Assembly: GCF_900104035.1 (NCBI RefSeq) | Contig: NZ_FNIT01000002.1 | Location: 248,001-312,000 of the forward strand | From: Aureimonas jatrophae | GTDB taxonomy: Bacteria; Pseudomonadota; Alphaproteobacteria; Rhizobiales; Rhizobiaceae | Direction: 5' to 3' | DNA length: 64,000 bases | Part shown: piece by piece, positions 36,150 through 44,905 of the stretch | How positions within the stretch are numbered: the first letter of the stretch is position 1 | Layout: every line of letters starts with the position of its first letter | Program-made: the position numbers and the translations under genes | Notes under the pieces: generated by a model | Seen by the model: only the letters and a program-made list of their open reading frames with translations | Database searches by the model: none | What the model was told of the DNA's origin: nothing

Positions 36150-37100
36150 ATGTCCCAGGGCTTGCACCACGTCACGGCGATCGCCCGCTCGGCGGCGCAC
36201 AACGTCGACTTCTACACGCGCGTTCTCGGGCTGCGGCTCGTCAAGCGCACCGTGAACTTCGACGATCCCTCGACGCACCACCTCTACTACGGCGACGGCG
36301 CCGGCGCGCCGGGCACGGTCCTGACCTTCTTCCCCTGGGAGAACGCGGCCCCCGGCCGGCTCGGCGTCGGGGAAACGCAGGAGACCGTGTTTCGCGTGCC
36401 GGAGGGCTCGATCGGCTACTGGACGCACCGCTTCTTGGAGACCGGCGTCGAGCATCAGGCGATCGTGCGCCGCTTCGGCGAGACCGTCCTCTCGTTCCAG
36501 GATGGTGACGGGATGCGCATGGCCCTGGTGGCGGTGCCGGGCGCCGAACGCGAGCCCGGCTGGAGCGACGGCGCGGTTCCGTCCGAGCACGCGATCCGCG
36601 GCTTCCACTCCGTCAGCCTCCTCCTGGAGGAGGTCGGCGCGACGGGTGCGATCCTCACCGACGTCTTCGGCTTCCGCGAGATCGGCCGCGAGGGCTCGAC
36701 GACCCGCTTCGCGGTGCCGGACCTCGGCGTCGGCGGGGTGGTCGACATCCGCGCCGTCGGCGGCTTCCTGAAGCCCCGGCCGGGCGCGGGCAGCGTCCAC
36801 CATATCGCCTTCCGGGCCGCCGACGACGCGGCGGAAGCCGCGATGGTGCGCAGGCTCGCCGAGAACCACGGCATCGCCACCACCGAGCAGAAGGATCGCA
36901 ACTACTTCCGCTCGGTCTACTTCCGCGAGCCCGGCCACGTCCTGTTCGAGATCGCGACCGATATTCCCGGCTTCGCGGTGGACGAGCCGCTGGAGAGCCT
37001 CGGCACGAGCCTGAAGCTTCCCGCGCCCTATGAAGCGCACCGCGCCGAGATCGAGGCGGTGCTGCCCGATCTCGGGCTGGACGGGCGCCGCGCCGCATAG
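36150..37100 (+). CDS. Ring-cleaving dioxygenase-like glyoxalase-fold protein (MhqO type)
   Basis: A 316-residue protein with two vicinal-oxygen-chelate modules. GLHHVTAIARS at the N-terminus, GFHSVSLLLEE at about residue 150, SVHHIAFRAADD at about 215 and HVLFEIATDIPGF near 270 give the paired histidines and glutamate that bind a divalent metal. Length and motifs match MhqO/YdfO-type proteins, which are induced by hydroquinones and proposed to cleave the ring. GGAGAAG stands 6-12 bases upstream of the ATG. The carboxylesterase-like gene follows 63 bases later, and a LysR regulator diverges, as in quinone-responsive modules. Confidence 0.88.
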   Translation: MSQGLHHVTAIARSAAHNVDFYTRVLGLRLVKRTVNFDDPSTHHLYYGDGAGAPGTVLTFFPWENAAPGRLGVGETQETVFRVPEGSIGYWTHRFLETGVEHQAIVRRFGETVLSFQDGDGMRMALVAVPGAEREPGWSDGAVPSEHAIRGFHSVSLLLEEVGATGAILTDVFGFREIGREGSTTRFAVPDLGVGGVVDIRAVGGFLKPRPGAGSVHHIAFRAADDAAEAAMVRRLAENHGIATTEQKDRNYFRSVYFREPGHVLFEIATDIPGFAVDEPLESLGTSLKLPAPYEAHRAEIEAVLPDLGLDGRRAA

Positions 37101-37163
37101 GATGCGATGACATCGCCGGACGGGTCCGCCCGTCCGGTTCGATTCCCAAGACGGACGAGACCC

Positions 37164-37790
37164 ATGATCGAGCTCTCCCACATCCACCGCTTCCAAGCCG
37201 GCCGTGGCAGCCACGCCCCGCTTCTTCTTCTGCATGGGACGGGCGGCGACGAGACCGACCTTCTGCCGCTCGGCGAGATGGTCGCGCCGGGTGCGGCGCT
37301 CCTGTCGCCGCGCGGACGGGTGCTTGAGAACGGCATGCCGCGCTTCTTCCGTCGCCTGGCGGAGGGCGTATTCGACGAGGCGGACGTGCGCCTGCGCGCG
37401 GGCGAACTCCAAGCCTTCGTGGCGGAGGCGCGCGAGGCCTACGGTCTCCCAGCGCCGGTCGCGCTCGGCTTTTCCAACGGCGCCAACATCGCGGCGGCTC
37501 TCATGCTCCTTCATCCCGGCACCGTGTCGGGCGCGGTGCTGATCCGCCCCATGGTGCCGCTGCGCGAGCCGCCCACCGCCGACCTCGCTGGCGTGCCCGT
37601 GCTCGTCCTGTCCGGTGCGATGGACCCGATCATGCCGGCGGGCGAGGGCGAGCGCCTGGCGCGGCAACTCGAGACGGCGGGCGCGCGCGTCCTGCATCGC
37701 ACCGTTCCCGCCGGCCACGGGCTGACGCAGATGGACGCCGCGGCGGCGCGCGACTTCCTCGCGTCCCTGGCGCGGCCCACCGCGGCCTGA
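37164..37790 (+). CDS. Alpha/beta hydrolase, MhqD-like carboxylesterase
   Basis: A 208-residue cytoplasmic phospholipase/carboxylesterase-type hydrolase. LLLLHGTGGDETDLLPL forms the oxyanion region, the nucleophile is in GFSNGANIA, the aspartate in SGAMDPIMP and the histidine in PAGHGLTQMD. Pairing with the glyoxalase-fold protein is typical of mhqO-mhqD-type pairs. The ATG at 37164 (GGACGAG upstream) is preferred to the one at 37107. Substrate is inferred from context, not shown. Confidence 0.87.
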   Translation: MIELSHIHRFQAGRGSHAPLLLLHGTGGDETDLLPLGEMVAPGAALLSPRGRVLENGMPRFFRRLAEGVFDEADVRLRAGELQAFVAEAREAYGLPAPVALGFSNGANIAAALMLLHPGTVSGAVLIRPMVPLREPPTADLAGVPVLVLSGAMDPIMPAGEGERLARQLETAGARVLHRTVPAGHGLTQMDAAAARDFLASLARPTAA

Positions 37791-37810
37791 GACGAGTTTG
37801 CTCCAATCAT

Positions 37811-37844
37811 CGCTGCGCGCGCGATGCGCGTTGCGCGCGCAGCG
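37811..37844. repeat. Perfect 12-bp inverted repeat after the hydrolase gene
   Basis: CGCTGCGCGCGC and its exact complement flank a 10-base loop 20 bases after the hydrolase stop codon. It would form a strong RNA hairpin but no T-run follows, so it may stabilise the 3' end or be a weak terminator. Confidence 0.55.
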
Positions 37845-37902
37845 GTCTAGGCCGGCCTCGCGTTTCTCGCAGCAGCGGCGTGCGGGTCGTAGGATGGGCG
37901 TC

Positions 37903-38106
37903 ATGACGTCGATCGATCCTGCCTCCGACACCGTTCTGCGCCGCCGTGCACCTCGCCCGCGCCGCGAGACGGTGCGCCGCTGGCGCGACGGTGCGCTGAC
38001 GCTCGCCGCCTTCGGCCTTGTCGCAGCGCTCGTTTTCGGCACGCTTCCCGCGACACAGCGCGAGGCGGCGTCCTCGCTTCTGGCGGACGCCGCGTCGTCG
38101 CGCTGA
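37903..38106 (+). CDS. Small single-span membrane protein, unknown
   Basis: A possible 67-residue protein: a basic N-terminus ([18 protein letters not shown]), one hydrophobic helix (ALTLAAFGLVAALVFGTL) and a short polar tail. AGGATGGG precedes the ATG, and an in-frame ATG lies nine bases upstream at 37894. Inside-positive topology would place the N-terminus in the cytoplasm. I do not recognise it. It stands alone between a hairpin and the MFS gene; the coding pattern is plausible but short, so confidence is modest. Confidence 0.45.
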   Translation: MTSIDPASDTVLRRRAPRPRRETVRRWRDGALTLAAFGLVAALVFGTLPATQREAASSLLADAASSR

Positions 38107-38249
38107 CGCTTCATCGGCCGTCCCGTCTTTTCCCCGACCGGGAAGCGCATTAGTTTGCGCCCCTGACGATCCCCGTCGTCCGGCACGCGGCCGGCGATGG
38201 CGACGCCGTTGCCGCGCCCGTCGCGGCCCGATCGATCGGTTCCGTCCGC

Positions 38250-39737
38250 ATGAATGCCGAATCCACCGTCCGCCGCCGGCCGCTGATCCTGGCCGCCGTG
38301 ATGGCGTCCATGGCCATGATCGCCATCGAGGCGACCATCGTCTCGACCGCCATGCCGCAGATCGCCGGCCAGCTTGGCGACCTCCAGCTCTATGCCTGGG
38401 TCTTCTCGTCCTTCCTTCTGACGCAGACCGCGACCACCGTGGTCTTCGGCAAGCTCGCCGACACGTTCGGCCGCAAGCCCGTGCTGCTGTTTGGAATCTT
38501 CGTGTTCTTGGTCGGCTCCGTCCTGTGCGGCTTGGCTTGGTCGATGACGAGCCTCATCGCCTTCCGCTTCATTCAGGGCCTGGGGGCGGGCGCGATCCAG
38601 CCTGTCGCTCTGACCGTGATCGGCGACCTCTACACGATGGAGGAGCGTGCCAAGATCCAGGGGTTCCTCGCCAGCGTCTGGGGCGTGTCCTCGGTGGTCG
38701 GCCCGTTCGCGGGCGGTCTCATCGTCGCCAACCTCAGCTGGGCCTGGGTGTTCTGGATCAACCTGCCGATCGGTGTCCTGGCGGCGGCCGGCTTCTTCCT
38801 GTTCCTGCGCGAGGACATGGTGCACGAGCGCCGGCGCGTCGACGCGCTCGGCGCCGGGCTCTTCGCCCTCAGCGTCGCCGCGCTCATGGTAGCGCTGACG
38901 GAAGGCGGCACGCAGGACTGGACGGTCGCCGGCATCTCGGCCGCCGTGTTCGGGCTGGCGCTGGTCCTGTTCTTCGCGCAGGAGCGCCGGGCCGCCGACC
39001 CGATGATGGACATGCGCCTCTGGTCGCGCCGCTCGATCCTCACCGTCAACGCCGCGACCCTCTTCAGCGGCATGTCGGTGATCGGTCTCACCACCTTCCT
39101 TCCCATGTACGTGCAGGGCGTTCTCGGACAGTCGGCACTGGTGGCGGGGTTCACGCTGACCGCGATGGTGCTCGGCTGGCCGGTCGGCGCGACCATCGCC
39201 GCACGCAACTTCAAGCGCTTCGGCCTGCGCCCGACGCTGGTCTTCGGCGCCGTCCTCCTCCCGGTCGGCGCGATCGCCTTTCTCGTCCTCAGCCCCGGCA
39301 TGTCGCCGCTCGTGCCGGCGCTCGGCTCGGTGGTGATGGGCCTCGGCATGGGCTTTTTGAACACCACCGCGATCGTGATGATCCAGGGCAGCGTCGGCTG
39401 GAGCGAGCGGGGCGCGGCGACCGCCTCCAACGTGTTCGCGCGGAACCTCGGTTCGACGCTGGGCGCAAGCGCGCTGGGCGCGGTGTTCAGCCTGTCGCTT
39501 GCCACCGGCGGCGGCCCGGCGGGCGGCTTCGAGGAGATCCGCCGCCTTCTGGAGCAGGCGGGAACGCTCGCCACCGAAGGGGCGGCGCGCCTGGCGCTGG
39601 GCGACTCGCTGCACCTCACCTTCCTCGGTGTCTTCCTGATCGCGCTGGCGACGCTCGGCTTGGCGCTTCTGGTGCCGCGGCCTGCGCCCGCCGCGACCAC
39701 GGACGCCGCGCCCGAGGCCCTGACGGTGGAGGCCTAG
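38250..39737 (+). CDS. MFS multidrug exporter, EmrB/QacA (14-helix) family
   Basis: A 495-residue inner-membrane drug/H+ antiporter. It opens with an MIAIEATIVSTAMPQIAG segment, the family motif LD.TIVNVALP replaced by EATIVSTAMP. Motif A reads GKLADTFGRKPVLL, and motif C-like GVSSVVGPFAGG follows. The C-terminal half has GAATASNVFARNLGSTLGAS. No regulator or membrane fusion gene is adjacent. The ribosome-binding site is weak. The end overlaps cutC by 4 bases tail to tail. Substrates cannot be predicted. Confidence 0.92.
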   Translation: MNAESTVRRRPLILAAVMASMAMIAIEATIVSTAMPQIAGQLGDLQLYAWVFSSFLLTQTATTVVFGKLADTFGRKPVLLFGIFVFLVGSVLCGLAWSMTSLIAFRFIQGLGAGAIQPVALTVIGDLYTMEERAKIQGFLASVWGVSSVVGPFAGGLIVANLSWAWVFWINLPIGVLAAAGFFLFLREDMVHERRRVDALGAGLFALSVAALMVALTEGGTQDWTVAGISAAVFGLALVLFFAQERRAADPMMDMRLWSRRSILTVNAATLFSGMSVIGLTTFLPMYVQGVLGQSALVAGFTLTAMVLGWPVGATIAARNFKRFGLRPTLVFGAVLLPVGAIAFLVLSPGMSPLVPALGSVVMGLGMGFLNTTAIVMIQGSVGWSERGAATASNVFARNLGSTLGASALGAVFSLSLATGGGPAGGFEEIRRLLEQAGTLATEGAARLALGDSLHLTFLGVFLIALATLGLALLVPRPAPAATTDAAPEALTVEA

Positions 39738-40456
39738 GGCGCGTCGATCGCCGCACGAAGGCGTCGCACCTCGTCCTCGGACGTATCGGCCGGCTCGGCG
39801 ACGTCGAAGCCCCAGCGCGCCATCTCGGGATCGGAGGGGAGGGGTCGGCGGCCCGAGGCGTGGATCTCGGACGCCCTGGTCTCGCGAAGGAGGGCCGCCG
39901 CGTTGCCCGCGCGAACGCCGCTACCCGGCATGACGGCGATCCGTCCCGCCGCCTGCTGTACGAGCCGGGCGAGCATCGGCACGGCGTCCGGCGCGCGCAA
40001 CGCCCCGCCCGAGGTGAGGACGCGCTCGAAGCCGAGCGAGACGGCCGTCTCCAGCGCCTCGCCGAGATCAGGCGCGAGGTCGAAGGCGCGATGCAACGTC
40101 CGACCGAGCCCGTCGGACGCGGCCAGAAGCGCGGATAGAGCATCGCGGTCGAGCCGGCCGTCGGCGTGGTTCGCGCCGAACACGACGCCCGCCAGCCCCG
40201 CGCGGCGCACGGCCTCGATCTCCAGGCGCATGGCGTCGAGCTCGGCTGCCGAGTACCGGAACGAGCCGGAGCGCGAACGGATCATGGCGTAGACCGGCAC
40301 GTCGGCGCGCGCGGCCAGCGCGATCAGGCCGGGCGTCGGCGTCAGGCCGCCGAGCGCCAGGCTCGAGCAGAGCTCGATCCGGTCCGCCCCGCCGCGCAGC
40401 GCCGCCGCCAGGCCTTCCGGCGTGTCGACGCAGATTTCCAGAAGGGGGCGGCGCAT
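39734..40456 (-). CDS. cutC: CutC family protein
   Basis: A 240-residue TIM-barrel protein. LLEICVDTPEGLAAALRGGADRIELCSSL is the N-terminal CutC signature (its core is GADRIELCSSL), followed by PVYAMIRSRSGSFRYS, GVVFGANHADGRLD, LHRAFDLAPD and VLTSGG. CutC was once linked to copper homeostasis in Escherichia coli, but its biochemical role remains uncertain. The Met at 40456 starts directly at the conserved RRPLLEIC strand. It diverges from the ROK kinase gene by 90 bases. Confidence 0.92.
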   Translation of the reverse strand: MRRPLLEICVDTPEGLAAALRGGADRIELCSSLALGGLTPTPGLIALAARADVPVYAMIRSRSGSFRYSAAELDAMRLEIEAVRRAGLAGVVFGANHADGRLDRDALSALLAASDGLGRTLHRAFDLAPDLGEALETAVSLGFERVLTSGGALRAPDAVPMLARLVQQAAGRIAVMPGSGVRAGNAAALLRETRASEIHASGRRPLPSDPEMARWGFDVAEPADTSEDEVRRLRAAIDAP

Positions 40457-40546
40457 CGAGGGGCCTCGCGGATGGCACGGGCGGGCGCTTCCCGCTAGGA
40501 CGGATTTCGTCTCGCCCGATCCGCCGCCCTTGCCCGAAGCCCCGAC

Positions 40547-41452
40547 ATGACGCAACCCGCTTCCGCCCGCCGCCTGTGCGCCGATATCGGCGGCTCCTTC
40601 ATCAAGTTCGCGAGTGTCAATGCGACCGGCGCCCTCGTTGGCGAGCGGCGCGTCGCCACCGCCACCGGCGACTGGCCGGCCTTTGCGGCGAGCCTCGCCG
40701 AGCTTTGCGGTGCGGCGCCCGCCACCGTCCCCCTCTGCCTTTCGATTGCGGGCGTCGCCGATCCCGAGAGCGGCGTCGCGACGGTGGCCAACATTCCCTG
40801 CATCTCCGGCCGGCGCCTCGGCGCCGAGCTGGAGGCTGAGCTCGGCCGGCCCGTGCGCGTCGCCAACGATGCGGACTGCTTCGTGCTCGCCGAGGCGAGC
40901 CGGGGCGCGGCGCAGGGCGCGCGCATCGTCTTCGGCGTGATCCTGGGAAGCGGCGTCGGCGGCGGTCTCGTGGTGGACGGGCGCATTGTGGAAGGGGCGG
41001 GGGGCGTCTCAGGCGAATGGGGCCACGGGCCGATCATGGGCCGGCGGCTCGTGGGGACACGCGCGCTGGAGCCGTTCGCTTGCGGCTGCGGGCAGGCCGG
41101 ATGCCTCGATGCGGTGGGCAGCGCGCGGGGGCTCGAGCGGCTCGACAGCTTCCTGAACGGTGCGCGGCGCACGAGCCTGGCCGTGGTCGAGGCCTGGGAC
41201 CGGGGCGAGCGCGCGGCAACCGAGGCGGTGGAGCTCTATCTCGACCTCGTGTCGGGACCGCTCGCCATGGTGGTGAACCTGACGGGCGCCGGCGCCGTGC
41301 CGGTGGCCGGCGGCCTGTCCAACTCCGATCGCCTCGTGGCGGCGCTGGACGAGGCCGTACGGGCCCGCATCCTGCGGCGCACCGCCGAGCCGCTCGTGGT
41401 GCGCTCGGTGCTGGGCGCAGACGCCGGACTGATCGGCGCCTCGCTTCTTTGA
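40547..41452 (+). CDS. ROK-family sugar kinase
   Basis: A 301-residue kinase. LCADIGGSFIKFA is the ATP phosphate-binding motif, VANDADCFVLAEA carries the catalytic aspartate, and VSGEWGHGPIMG is the ROK EGH-type motif with the sugar-contacting glutamate and zinc-binding histidine. CGCGQAGCLDAVGS supplies the zinc-binding cysteines. N-acetylglucosamine or N-acetylmannosamine kinase are the likeliest activities for this length and motif set; no amino-sugar pathway genes are adjacent, so the substrate is open. Confidence 0.9.
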   Translation: MTQPASARRLCADIGGSFIKFASVNATGALVGERRVATATGDWPAFAASLAELCGAAPATVPLCLSIAGVADPESGVATVANIPCISGRRLGAELEAELGRPVRVANDADCFVLAEASRGAAQGARIVFGVILGSGVGGGLVVDGRIVEGAGGVSGEWGHGPIMGRRLVGTRALEPFACGCGQAGCLDAVGSARGLERLDSFLNGARRTSLAVVEAWDRGERAATEAVELYLDLVSGPLAMVVNLTGAGAVPVAGGLSNSDRLVAALDEAVRARILRRTAEPLVVRSVLGADAGLIGASLL

Positions 41453-41458
41453 TTGGCC

Positions 41459-44400
41459 CTACTCGGCGGCGGGCCGCACCATGCCCCCGCCGTCGTTGGC
41501 GTGCGGGCCGAACTCGGTGACGCGCTTCCAGGAGATGGACGGATCCGGCGTCCAGACCGGCTGGGCCGGCGCGGGTGCCTCGTCCGCCGTGCCGTCGGCG
41601 CGGTTCGGCTTCATGAAGCGGCTGAACAAGCGCCCGACCAGGTGTCCGAGGTCGTTCATGATCGTGTAGAGGCTCGGGATGAAAACGAGCGACAGGACGG
41701 TCGAGACCAGGAGACCGCCGATCACCGCGATCGCCATCGGCGCGCGGAACTCGCCGCCCTCGCCGGTGGCCATCGCGGCGGGCACCATGCCGGCGGCCAT
41801 GGCGAGCGTCGTCATGATGATGGGCCGGGCGCGCTTGCGGCCCGCATCCACCACGGCTTCGCGCTGCGACATGCCGTGCCGCTCCTGTTCCACCGCGAAG
41901 TCCACCAGCATGATGGCGTTCTTGGTGACGATGCCCATCAGCATCAGGATGCCGATCACGACCGGCATGGAGACGGCGTTCTGGGTGAGCAGCAGCGCGC
42001 CCACCACGCCGCCGACCGACAAGGGAAGGGACGCCAGGATCGTGATCGGCAGGAACACCGAGCCGAACAGGAGGATCAGGACGACCAGCACCATCATGAT
42101 GCCGGCGCCCATGGCCATGGCGAAGCCGGTGAAGATCTCGCCCTGGATCTCGGCGTCGCCGACCGGCTGGATGCGCACGCCGGCCGGCAGGTCGCGCACC
42201 GTCTCGCCCGCCATGATGCGCGCCGTGCCCTCGCCGATCTCGTGGCCCGGCGCCATGGCGGTGCCGACCTTGACGAGGCGCTCGCGGTCGTAGCGCTCGA
42301 TCGTGGACGGGCCCTGGCCGAAGTCGATCGCGGCCACCGTTTCCAGCGGCACCGAGCCGCCGGAGGCCGTGGAAACGCGAAGGTCGCGAACGCTCGCCAG
42401 ATCCCGCCGCGCCCGCTCCTCGATCTGGACGCGGATCGGCACCTGGCGCGTGCCGACGTTGAACTTGGCAAGGTTCGCCCCGACGTCGCCGATGGTCGCC
42501 ACGCGCACCGTCTCGGAGATGGCGTCCGGCGCGATGCCGAGGTCGGCCGCCTCGTCGAGACGTGGCACGATGCGGATCTCGGGCCGCGCGAACGAGGCCA
42601 TGGCGGTCGGGTTCGAGAAGATCGGGTCGCGCCGCATCTCGGATTCGAGGCGCGAGGCCGCGTCCGACACCTTGTCGCCGTCCTGCCCGAGCAGGCCGAC
42701 CGACAGGTCGCGCTCGCCCCGGTCGTTGACGAAGTAGGAGCGCAGATCCGGGATCGCGGCCAGCCGTGCGGTGACCACCGGCTCCAGATCCTGCTGCGAG
42801 CGCTCGCGCTCGAACTTGCGCGTCAGGTTGATCGTCATCGCCGCACGGCGCACCTCGAGCGTGCCGGTGGGCGAGGAGCCGCCGATCACCAGCACCGAGC
42901 GCACCTCGGGCAGCTCGCGGATGCTGCGGGCGGCCTCGTCGGTGATGCGCCGCGTCGTCTCCAGCGTGGTGCCGGGCGGCAGCTCCAGCGAGGCCACGAT
43001 GCGCGAGGCGTCCTCCTTCGGGATGAAGCCGGTCGGCAGGAGGGGGATGGCCTGAAGCGATAGGACGAAGAGCCCGATGCCGGCGGCCAGCGTCAGCCAG
43101 CGGAAGCGCACGGTTCCGGCGAGAAAGCCGGTATAGGCGCGCATCAGGGGGCCGTCGCGGCGCTCCGCCGCGTGCGGCTTGTTGAGGTAGGCGAGAAGCA
43201 CGACGAGGACGCCGGCCCCGACAAGAAGGGCGCGCGACCATTCGGCGGCGGTCTGAAGGTCCACCGGCGGCAGGCGACCCGCCAGCTCCCGCAATGGGCC
43301 CGGCGTGCCGGGCGAGTTCGGCAGGATGGCGAGCGCGAAGAGCGCGCCGCAGGCAAGCCCTGCGAGCGGACCGAGCGTGAGAAGATAGCGCCAGGCGAGA
43401 CGCCGGAAGCCGGGGCCGTGATGGCGGTGCGGCCGAAAGAAGTAGGCCGCCAGCATCGGCGTGATGAGGCGGGCGACGAGCAGCGAGAAGAACACGGCCA
43501 CCGCGACCGTCAGGCCGAACTGCTTGAAGTACTGGCCGGGAATGCCGCCCATGAAGGAGACCGGCGCGAACACCGCGATGATGGTCATGGTGATCGCGAT
43601 CACGGCGAGGCCGATCTCGTCGGCCGCCTCCACCGAAGCGCGATAGGGCGGCTTGCCCATGCCCATGTGGCGCTCGATGTTCTCGATCTCGACGATGGCG
43701 TCGTCCACCAGGATGCCGGTGACGAGCGTGATCGCGAGAAGCGAGACGAGGTTCAGCGAGAAGCCGAGCATCGACATCGCCCAGAAGGCGGGGATGGCGG
43801 CGAGCGGCAGCGTGATCGCCGCCACCGCCGTCGCGCGCCAGTCGCGCAGGAAGAGCAGCACGACGACGACCGCCAGGAACGCCCCTTCCGCGAGCGTTTC
43901 CATGGCCGACTCGTAGTTGCCGTAGGTGTAGGTCACGCTGTCGTCGATGCGCGACAGGCGCACGTCGGGCCGCGCCGTCACCAGCTCGTCGATGCGCGCC
44001 GATACGAGGTCGGCGACGCCCGTGTCGCTGAAGCCCTTGGCGCGGTAGACCGACACGGCGACCACGGGCTGGCCGTCGAGGCGCGCGAAGGAGCGCGGCT
44101 CCTCCACGGTGTCCTCGACCGTGCCGAGTTCGTCGAGGCGGACCTGGCGCCCGCCCGGCAGGGCGATGCGCGACTCGGCCAGCGCCCGGACGGTGCCGGC
44201 CGAGGACAGGGTGCGGATCGCCTGCTCCTGGCCGCCGAACTCGCCGCGCCCGCCCGAACGATCGACGTTGGTGAGGCGCAGCTGCGCGTTGACGGTCGCC
44301 GCCGTGATGCCGAGCGCTGCGAGCCGGTCGGGATCGAGGCGCACCTGGATCTCGCGGTCGACGCCGCCCATGCGCTCGACGCGGCCGACGCCGCGCAGGC

Positions 44401-44905
44401 CCTGAAGCGCCCGGATCACCGTATCGTCGACATACCAGGAGAGCTGCTCGGGCGTCATCGCCGGAGCGCTCGCCGCATAGGTCACGATCGACTGGTTCTC
44501 GACCTCGATGCGCTGGACGATCGGCTCGTCGATCGTGCGCGGCAGGTCGGCGCGGATCTTGGCGATCGCGTCCTTGACGTCGTTCAGCGCGCGGTCGGTG
44601 TTGATCTCCAGGCGAAACTCGGCCGCCGTCACCGACTGGCCGTCGGTGATCGTGGACGTGACGTGCTTGAGGCCCGAGACGCCGGCCACCGCGTCCTCGA
44701 CGCGCTTGGTGACCTGCGTTTCCAGCTCGGCGGGCGCAGCCCCGCTCTCGGTCACCGTGACCGAGATGATCGGCACGTCGATGTTGGGAAAGCGCGTGAT
44801 CGGCAGGCTCGCGAAGGACACGAGCCCCAGCACCACCAGCACCACGAACAGAAGGATCGAGGGAACCGGGTTGCGGATCGCCCAGCCCGAGATGTTGAAG
44901 TTCAT
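41459..44905 (-). CDS. RND efflux transporter, AcrB/HAE1 type
   Basis: A 1148-residue inner-membrane proton-driven pump. It starts with the first helix NPVPSILLFVVLVVLGLVSF, the proton relay in TM4 is GILVDDAIVEIENIERHMG, and the C-terminal helix region reads GIVTKNAIMLVDFAVEQERHG. Two large periplasmic loops sit between TM1-2 and TM7-8. It is longer than AcrB (about 1050) because of an insert in the cytoplasmic or linker region around residues 505-590 (GTPGPLRELAGR). It is coupled by ATGA to the membrane-fusion gene. No outer-membrane TolC-like channel is encoded here. Confidence 0.95.
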   Translation of the reverse strand: MNFNISGWAIRNPVPSILLFVVLVVLGLVSFASLPITRFPNIDVPIISVTVTESGAAPAELETQVTKRVEDAVAGVSGLKHVTSTITDGQSVTAAEFRLEINTDRALNDVKDAIAKIRADLPRTIDEPIVQRIEVENQSIVTYAASAPAMTPEQLSWYVDDTVIRALQGLRGVGRVERMGGVDREIQVRLDPDRLAALGITAATVNAQLRLTNVDRSGGRGEFGGQEQAIRTLSSAGTVRALAESRIALPGGRQVRLDELGTVEDTVEEPRSFARLDGQPVVAVSVYRAKGFSDTGVADLVSARIDELVTARPDVRLSRIDDSVTYTYGNYESAMETLAEGAFLAVVVVLLFLRDWRATAVAAITLPLAAIPAFWAMSMLGFSLNLVSLLAITLVTGILVDDAIVEIENIERHMGMGKPPYRASVEAADEIGLAVIAITMTIIAVFAPVSFMGGIPGQYFKQFGLTVAVAVFFSLLVARLITPMLAAYFFRPHRHHGPGFRRLAWRYLLTLGPLAGLACGALFALAILPNSPGTPGPLRELAGRLPPVDLQTAAEWSRALLVGAGVLVVLLAYLNKPHAAERRDGPLMRAYTGFLAGTVRFRWLTLAAGIGLFVLSLQAIPLLPTGFIPKEDASRIVASLELPPGTTLETTRRITDEAARSIRELPEVRSVLVIGGSSPTGTLEVRRAAMTINLTRKFERERSQQDLEPVVTARLAAIPDLRSYFVNDRGERDLSVGLLGQDGDKVSDAASRLESEMRRDPIFSNPTAMASFARPEIRIVPRLDEAADLGIAPDAISETVRVATIGDVGANLAKFNVGTRQVPIRVQIEERARRDLASVRDLRVSTASGGSVPLETVAAIDFGQGPSTIERYDRERLVKVGTAMAPGHEIGEGTARIMAGETVRDLPAGVRIQPVGDAEIQGEIFTGFAMAMGAGIMMVLVVLILLFGSVFLPITILASLPLSVGGVVGALLLTQNAVSMPVVIGILMLMGIVTKNAIMLVDFAVEQERHGMSQREAVVDAGRKRARPIIMTTLAMAAGMVPAAMATGEGGEFRAPMAIAVIGGLLVSTVLSLVFIPSLYTIMNDLGHLVGRLFSRFMKPNRADGTADEAPAPAQPVWTPDPSISWKRVTEFGPHANDGGGMVRPAAE

